This document shows positions 34,382 through 39,491 of a stretch of 39,491 nt of DNA, piece after piece (positions within the stretch are counted from its first letter, which is position 1; every line of letters starts with the position of its first letter). The DNA comes from CAUZEO01 sp963578625. Lineage in GTDB: Bacteria > Verrucomicrobiota > Kiritimatiellia > SLOV01. A program made the translations under genes and the position numbers. Below the pieces are notes generated by a model. That model saw only the letters and a list, made by a program, of their open reading frames with translations. It made no database searches and was not told the DNA's origin. The DNA lies in assembly GCA_963578625.1 (NCBI GenBank), contig CAUZEO010000008.1:1-39491 (forward strand), read 5' to 3'.

Positions 34382-37192
34382 GTGTGCTTGACAATACAGT
34401 CCCCGATGTGTCAGATCACGCGCGGTTTCAGGGGAACAACTGTGCCGGAAAGTAAAGCATCGTCGTACCTTAAGTTAGATTGTAGCGGGTTCGTGTTGGC
34501 GCAGGGGCATGCCCTGTTCAGGCAACTCCAATCTTTGCCTTTTCTTATCACCTGTCTCATTCTTTCTATTCAAGTCGGCATTACGGTGCCTGCCCATGCC
34601 AACAATTCCCCCACCGGCTTGGTCTTCATGTTTGGCACGGCGAGGGAAGATGAAGTCCTCACAGTCGAAAATAACTTGGCTGACGTTGATGGCCTCGGGG
34701 TGATCAGCTACCAGTGGATCCGTGCTGGTTCTCCGATACCCGGGGCAACAGAGACCACCTACACACTGACTCAGGCTGACGTCGGAAAAGCAATGACCGT
34801 CACCGCGAACTATATCGATGGCGCGGGCACACCGGAAAGTGTGACTTCCGGGCCGACGCCCCTGGTAGAAAATGTGAATGACAACCCTACCGGTGCGGTG
34901 ATTATTTCAGGCAACCCGGAGCAAGGTCAGACTCTGGTGGCGAGCAATACCTTTTCGGACGAGGATGGTGTTGGGCCGATCAGTTACCAGTGGAACCGTT
35001 CTGGTTCTCCGATTCCCGGAGCAACACAGAGCAGCTACACGCTTACCCAGGCGGATGTTGGGGAACAAATGACTGTTACAGCGAGCTTCACTGATGGTGG
35101 AGGCACAGTGGAAAGCATGACCTCTGAACCGACAACTACTGTGACAAATATCAATGATGCCCCAACGTTTGGTGATCCGGTCATCACGGTTTCCGAAGGG
35201 AACCAATACAGTTACCACGTGGAAACAAGCGACGAAGATGGTGACCCTGTCACAGTGACTGCAACTACACAAATACCTGCATGGATAGAGGCAATCCCAG
35301 CATACAGTGTTATCTCAGAACCCAATGTGCTGGGTTTCCCAGGAAGGAGCACAGGTGAGATCCGCAGTTTCGGTGCCTTCGCTGCCCTGAAGGCCGACGG
35401 GAGTATTACCACATGGGGTGATTCCGATTATGGGGGGGACGGTGCTCCAACAGATGGCGGCTATACTCAGGTATTCTCTACTCAATACGCCCTCGCGGCC
35501 TTGAAGGAAGACGGAAGTATTGCCGCCTGGGGTGCTTCCGGTAGTGGGGGGGACGGTGCTCCAACAGATAGCGGCTATACCCAGATATCCTCTGCCATTT
35601 CCGCCTTCGCGGCTTTGAAGGAAGACGGAAGCATTACCGCATGGGGGCGTGCTGATCGGGGAGGAAGCGGAGCCCCGACAGGTGGCGGGTACACCCAAAT
35701 TTTCTCCTCGGGTACATCCTTCGCTGCCCTGAAAGAAGACGGAAGCATTACCGCATGGGGTTGGTCCGAATATGAGGGAAGCGGCGCTCCCACAGATAGC
35801 GGGTATACCCAGATATCTTCTGCGAATCGGGCCTTTGCGGCCCTGAAGGCAGGCGGGCACATAACGGTGTGGGGTTATTCCGGCAATGGTGGAAGTGGCG
35901 CTCCAACAGACAGTGGCTATACCCAGATATTCTCTACTATTCACTCCTTCGCGGCTTTGAAAGCAGACGGAAGTATTACCGCCTGGGGTTCTGCCGATAA
36001 TGGAGGAGTCGGTGCTCCAACAGACAGTGGCTATACCCAGATATTCTCTACAAGGGGTGCCTTCGCGGCCTTGAAGGAAGACGGAAGTATTACCGCATGG
36101 GGTCATGACGAATATGGGGGGAAAATTACTGTTCGCTCCCCAATAGATAATAGCGGCTATACCCAGATATTCTCTACAGAGCGTGCCTTTGCGGCTTTGA
36201 AGGAAGACGGAAGCATTACCGTATGGGGTGATGACGAATATGGGGGGAAAGTGGCTCCACCAGATAGCGGCTATACCCAGATCTTCTCTACAGAGCGTGC
36301 CTTCGCAGCTTTGAAGGAAGACGGAAGCATTACCGCATGGGGTGATGACGGATATTGGGGCGGAAGCGGCGCCCCAACCGATAGCGGCTATACCCAGATA
36401 TTCTCTACAAGGCGTGCCTTCGCGGCCTTGAAGGAAGACGGAAGCATTACCGCATGGGGGCAGGCTGGTCAGGGAGGAAGCGGCGCGCCGGCAGACAGTG
36501 GGTACGTGAGTCTGGCAAATCCCTACACGGATGACCGTCTGCAACCTTCACCCTATGGAAACATCTTTGTCCTTACCGGCACACCAACGAACGATGATGT
36601 CGGTGACCACACAGTGGTTTTAAAGGCCACCGACTCCCACGGCGCTGTCACCTACCAGGTATTCACAGTCACCGTGGAAAGTATTCTTGAGGCCCCAACG
36701 ATTATCATGGACCCCCAAGGCCAAACGCAGAGCCATGGTGTGAGCTTGACCCTTTCTGTAGAGGCCTCGGGCGATGAAGGGAACAGCTACCAGTGGAGGA
36801 AGGGCGGGGTCGATATCCCGGGAGCTACTGATTCAATTCTCTCCCTGGTTGAAATAGACCGCAGCGCGTCGGGCATTTATTCCGTGGTGGTGAGCAACAG
36901 CGCAGGCAGCTCCCTGGGCACCGATGCAATACTCCGCGTTCTGGTTCCACAACACCTCGAGCCTTTGGAAAGACTAGACGGGGGTGGATTCCGACTCCGC
37001 TTCGGGGACCATGATGGCTACGCGCTTCAGGATGCCGACAAGGACAACTTCACTGTGCAGTGGTCCACGGACCTTACGCAATGGGTGGTCCTGACCGACA
37101 CGGGGAGAAGCGTGGTCAGTGGCAAAGTTGTACTTGATGATTCTGCAGCCGATGAAAATGTACACCGGTTTTACCGAGTTATGGAGCAGTGA
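34382..37192 (+). CDS. Large exported surface protein with ten RCC1-like repeats and Ig-like domains
   Basis: A 936-residue frame from GTG 34382; ATG 34406 or GTG 34442 may be the real start, since the signal peptide (LQSLPFLITCLILSIQVGIT) only begins near residue 48. Two Ig/cadherin-like repeats follow (ISYQWIRAGSPIPGATETTY and ISYQWNRSGSPIPGATQSSY). Residues about 328-710 hold ten repeats of about 37-42 residues with the core FAALKEDGSITAWG and SGYTQIFST. A further strand-rich domain and an Ig domain (SYQWRKGGVDIPGATD) lead into the C-terminal module LVPQHLEPLERL...YALQDADKDNF. Such proteins are surface adhesins or secreted propellers. Its 3' part is a near-duplicate of that of the 30651 gene. 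Confidence 0.85.
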   Translation: MCLTIQSPMCQITRGFRGTTVPESKASSYLKLDCSGFVLAQGHALFRQLQSLPFLITCLILSIQVGITVPAHANNSPTGLVFMFGTAREDEVLTVENNLADVDGLGVISYQWIRAGSPIPGATETTYTLTQADVGKAMTVTANYIDGAGTPESVTSGPTPLVENVNDNPTGAVIISGNPEQGQTLVASNTFSDEDGVGPISYQWNRSGSPIPGATQSSYTLTQADVGEQMTVTASFTDGGGTVESMTSEPTTTVTNINDAPTFGDPVITVSEGNQYSYHVETSDEDGDPVTVTATTQIPAWIEAIPAYSVISEPNVLGFPGRSTGEIRSFGAFAALKADGSITTWGDSDYGGDGAPTDGGYTQVFSTQYALAALKEDGSIAAWGASGSGGDGAPTDSGYTQISSAISAFAALKEDGSITAWGRADRGGSGAPTGGGYTQIFSSGTSFAALKEDGSITAWGWSEYEGSGAPTDSGYTQISSANRAFAALKAGGHITVWGYSGNGGSGAPTDSGYTQIFSTIHSFAALKADGSITAWGSADNGGVGAPTDSGYTQIFSTRGAFAALKEDGSITAWGHDEYGGKITVRSPIDNSGYTQIFSTERAFAALKEDGSITVWGDDEYGGKVAPPDSGYTQIFSTERAFAALKEDGSITAWGDDGYWGGSGAPTDSGYTQIFSTRRAFAALKEDGSITAWGQAGQGGSGAPADSGYVSLANPYTDDRLQPSPYGNIFVLTGTPTNDDVGDHTVVLKATDSHGAVTYQVFTVTVESILEAPTIIMDPQGQTQSHGVSLTLSVEASGDEGNSYQWRKGGVDIPGATDSILSLVEIDRSASGIYSVVVSNSAGSSLGTDAILRVLVPQHLEPLERLDGGGFRLRFGDHDGYALQDADKDNFTVQWSTDLTQWVVLTDTGRSVVSGKVVLDDSAADENVHRFYRVMEQ
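35370..36510 (+). repeat. Tandem repeats of about 111 bp inside the RCC1-like gene
   Basis: Ten coding units, most about 111 bp, share the DNA core GCCTTGAAGGAAGACGGAAG. Unit seven is longer (extra ITVRSPIDN region). High DNA identity, not only protein similarity, suggests recent copying or gene conversion, and the array could change unit number. The opposite strand stays open through it by chance of composition. Confidence 0.85.
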
Positions 37193-37209
37193 TATCCCCC
37201 GGATTCTGC

Positions 37210-37495
37210 GACATCTAATCAGCGGGGACCCGAGGTGTTAAACGGGTTCTTCCAGAGGGCAGGGAAGCGGGTGCGGAGCAGCGCAGACTTTTTCGTTGCT
37301 TCATCCTCCACGGGCATTCTGGGGGGGCTGGAGGGCCTTGGAAAGGGGAAACAAGAGGGGAGGGGTGACCCGCCTCTCTTTCGGCTCAATGAGCGAAGCG
37401 GTAGAACCGCTTGCCCTCGGGCAGTGTGAGGGTTTGGCTCACCCCGGGTCCCTTGACCGGGGTCCAGGTGATCAGGTCCTCACTCTCCTCGACGG
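37210..37495. repeat. Cassette downstream block, copy 2
   Basis: Counterpart of 33535-33747, starting at GACATCTAATCAGCGGGG; about 75 bases are inserted in the middle. The AAGCGGT/ACCGCTT hairpin is at 37396-37412. On the minus strand it encodes the C-terminal module VEESEDLITWTPVKGPG. Confidence 0.8.
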
Positions 37496-38046
37496 TGAAG
37501 TCCAAGACCACTGCGCCCGCCTCGGAGTCGACACTCAGGAGAACTGAACCGGGACGTCCATCGCGAACTTCCTGCAATGTCGGGCGGGCATCGCGTTCGA
37601 CTACCACTGCGTCATAGCTCGCCTGCGTAACGAGATCGTAGCTGGCGGGATCGCCGGTGACATCACCACGTCCGTCGGTGCGGGCCGTGGCCACTGCGGC
37701 ATCATAGATCGCCTGCGTCGGGCGCTGGGAGAGTTCAGCGACTAGCGTAGCCAGGGCATTGAAAGAAGAAGCACTCGCGCTCACAGTGAGCCCCTTCCAG
37801 TCGGGGCCGGGGTGTCGGCGTTGTCGACGGTCCATCCGGTCGGGGCAAGGCTGGTCCAGTCGGTTCCATCCCCACCGGACTGGAGGTTTGATACAAGAGG
37901 TCCCAGAGAAGGCTCCAGCCCATCGAAATTCTCCTCGAGGAGGATCTCGGCAGACACGGAACCAAGAAACATGCCCCCCCGCCAACGATGGAAAGACCCA
38001 GGTTCCGCAGTGTGGACTTCCGACAGCAGTCAAAATTGTATTTCAT
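37386..38046 (-). pseudogene. Frameshifted secreted-protein gene with shared C-terminal module
   Basis: Three minus-strand frames join into one protein-like sequence. From ATG 38046 a leader MKYNFDCCRKSTLRNLGLSI runs into a G7 tract (plus-strand C7 at 37974-37980). The next frame gives MFLGSVSAEILLEENFDGLE and then WTSLAPTGWTVDNADTPAPT. A second shift leads to WKGLTVSASASSFNALATLV and on to TVEESEDLITWTPVKGPG and the end RFYRFAH at 37386. The LLEENFDG start is typical of secreted proteins in this phylum. At least two indels make it non-functional as assembled, although the first sits in a homopolymer and might be switchable. Confidence 0.72.
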
Positions 38047-38133
38047 GATGCGTGGCATCACCACACTGCCGATGGCAGGGAAAGCCATATCTCCGCAGCA
38101 GGGTGTAAGGAAACAGGGTGCGGGGTGGGGGAA

Positions 38134-38340
38134 CTACTCCACACCGAAACGGAAGAAGGCGGCATGGTCGGCAGGCGCAAACTCCATGCAGATGCTGCCG
38201 CCGACCACTGATACCGATTCAGGGTTCACGGTGAAGGGTGCGAAGGTATTCAAGTCGGCAGATGCGAAGAGGTTGAACTTCATTTGCACGTTGCCGGCCT
38301 CCTTGAGCCCATGGAAAGGGAAAAGAGGTTTTCCCTTCTT
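38134..38340 (-). pseudogene. C-terminal fragment of another secreted protein
   Basis: The minus-strand frame ending at TAG 38134-38136 encodes NVQMKFNLFASADLNTFAPF, then a VSVVGGSICMEFAPADHAAF segment and FRFGVE at the end. This is the end-of-protein pattern found on many large exported proteins of Verrucomicrobiota (family memory). The frame is closed upstream by a stop at 38362-38364 and has no plausible start or signal, so only the tail survives. It lies between two other minus-strand surface-protein genes. Confidence 0.6.
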
Positions 38341-38381
38341 CTGAGCCGGCTTCTCTTCCCCCTAAGAAATAAGGGCTGCGG

Positions 38382-39491
38382 CTACCTTGAGAAGTTCGCC
38401 CAGGGGTCTGTCCCTGAAAGCGCTCCCGAGCTTGTCACAATCGGACCGAAGGTGTCATCGGAGTCCAGTTCGTAGTTGGTTCCATTCCCCACGCAGGTGT
38501 TTTTCAGGATGAAGTTGCTCGTGGTGAGGGCTGTTCGAATCCCATAGGTGTCTCCTTCTCCTGTCGTGCCCCAAATCGTGTTGGCTTCAACTCGGTTCCC
38601 ATCACTCCGGTAAATGGAGATTCCCCTGGAACTATTTCTACTAACCGTGTTTTCTCGGATCGTGTTCCCATTGCACTGGCCGAACTGGCCAAGCAGATCG
38701 ACGCCATAGCCTCCATTTTCGCTGATGGTACAATCGGCTATTGTGTTCCCATTGCACTGGCCGCCGTAGCCATAAAGATAGACGCCCTTGTCTCCATTTT
38801 CACTGATGGTACAATCCGTAATCGTGTTCCCATTGCACTGGCCGCCGTAGCCATAAAGATAGACGCCCTTGTCTCCATTTTCGCTGATGGTACAATCGGC
38901 TATTGTGTTCCCATTGCACTGGCCGCCGTAGCCATAAAGATAGACGCCCTTGTCTCCATTTTCGCTGATGGTACAATCCGTAATCGTGTTCCCATTGCAC
39001 TGGCTAGAACTGCCGCCATAAAGCCGGACGCCGTAGTATCCATTCCCGCTGATGGTACAGTCGGCTATTGTATTCCCATTACACTGGGCCTTGCTGCTAA
39101 AAAGATAGACGCCATCGTTTCCATTGTCGCTGATGGTACAATCGGCTATTGTATTCCCATTACACTGGGCCTCGCGGCCATTAAGATAGACGCCCTTGTC
39201 TCCATTCCCGCTGATGGTACAATCGGCAATGGTGTTCCCATTGCAGTGGCCGGAGTTGCTGTCATTAAGACTGACGCCATGCTCAGTGTTGTCGGAAACC
39301 ACCAATCCCTCGATCCGGCTGTTGTTCATAGACTGGCAGTATAATCCACCATAGAACCCGCTGATCCTTCCCCCTTTGACTACCAGATTCTCTATCACCG
39401 CATTGGTTGAACTAATCACGTGGATGCCGTAGTCATAGTCCGGATAAGAGGAAGTACCATCCCCTCTGAGGGAGAAGCCCATCAGATCCAC
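38382..39491 (-). CDS. Right-handed beta-helix surface protein, N-terminus beyond the window
   Basis: A partial gene of 369 codons read from the right edge; its start lies outside. The chain is a parallel beta-helix of the NosD/pectate-lyase-like type, built from repeats with the core CNGNTIADCTISENGDKGVY. Seven near-identical 27-residue coils are preceded and followed by more divergent ones. It ends with NYELDSDDTFGPIV and TDPWANFSR, the usual tail of such proteins in this group. These proteins often bind or cleave polysaccharide, but no catalytic residues are visible in this part. The repeated coils look recently copied. Confidence 0.85.
   Translation of the reverse strand: MDLMGFSLRGDGTSSYPDYDYGIHVISSTNAVIENLVVKGGRISGFYGGLYCQSMNNSRIEGLVVSDNTEHGVSLNDSNSGHCNGNTIADCTISGNGDKGVYLNGREAQCNGNTIADCTISDNGNDGVYLFSSKAQCNGNTIADCTISGNGYYGVRLYGGSSSQCNGNTITDCTISENGDKGVYLYGYGGQCNGNTIADCTISENGDKGVYLYGYGGQCNGNTITDCTISENGDKGVYLYGYGGQCNGNTIADCTISENGGYGVDLLGQFGQCNGNTIRENTVSRNSSRGISIYRSDGNRVEANTIWGTTGEGDTYGIRTALTTSNFILKNTCVGNGTNYELDSDDTFGPIVTSSGALSGTDPWANFSR
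38722..39211 (-). repeat. 81-bp tandem repeats coding for beta-helix coils
   Basis: CTGATGGTAC-type starts recur at 38722, 38803, 38884, 38965, 39049, 39130 and 39211: an 81-bp period with one 84-bp unit. Units at 38722 and 38884 differ at one base, and the units between them share another variant (TCCGTAATC), so a 162-bp pair seems to have been copied as a block. Confidence 0.85.

Noticed and set aside
35315..36544. Long open frame of 409 codons on the minus strand
   Set aside because: It lies antisense to the RCC1-like repeats and simply mirrors their periodicity; the plus-strand frame has a signal peptide and known domains.
38722..39211. Regularly spaced repeats suggesting a CRISPR array
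   Set aside because: The 81-bp units are almost identical throughout, have no unique spacers, and encode beta-helix coils in frame; no cas genes are nearby.

Overview
The window looks like a chromosomal segment of a member of the Verrucomicrobiota, probably from the Opitutia side. This placement is inference. It rests on a tgt-yajC-fused secDF cluster, a DUF1800/DUF1501 pair, lone TPR and helical proteins, and very large exported proteins that end in an Ig-like domain plus a short conserved C-terminal module, all common in that phylum. Nothing was searched against a database.

Positions 1 to about 9.6 kb are housekeeping, nearly all on the + strand. They hold the 3' end of hisA (eukaryote-type sequence), two oligopeptide-type ABC ATPases without local permeases, tgt overlapping the second ATPase by ATGA, yajC, a fused secDF, a possible 52-residue small protein, recJ and citrate synthase. 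Queuosine tRNA modification and the Sec accessory complex therefore share one transcription-like block.

From 9.6 to 18.7 kb there are small or mixed-strand genes: an exported barrel-like protein, a TPR protein, a minus-strand phosphotransferase, a thioredoxin-like 2Fe-2S ferredoxin, a HAD-like protein, an M42 peptidase, hflX and a DUF2203 gene on the minus strand, a 59-residue CPXCG protein, a 3,5-epimerase (rfbC type) and a lipoprotein. Two spacers here (10960-11435 and 12447-12876) hold inverted repeats and a strong terminator with no visible gene in front of it.

From 18.8 to 29.4 kb the + strand has an N-acetylglutamate-synthase-like protein with a degenerate kinase domain, a one-domain soluble GspF fragment-like protein, a 1209-residue DUF1800 protein, its DUF1501 partner and a PHP phosphatase. 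The minus strand has a tight three-gene operon, hemW, then a frameshifted membrane/TPR gene, then an unknown helical protein.

From 29.4 kb to the right edge the character changes to an accessory region. It has an IS3 remnant, two large multi-domain surface proteins (FG-GAP and RCC1-like), broken minus-strand secreted-protein genes, a truncated tRNA-Leu, and an incomplete right-handed beta-helix protein built from 81-bp repeats. Repeated blocks recur at about 4-kb intervals (30.1/34.2 kb; 33.0/36.7 kb; 33.5/37.2 kb). I read these as a tandemly duplicated, partly decayed surface-protein cassette. This cassette region is the most unusual part of the window. The best single-gene candidates for new biology are the degenerate-kinase NAGS-like protein and the orphan GspF domain next to it.
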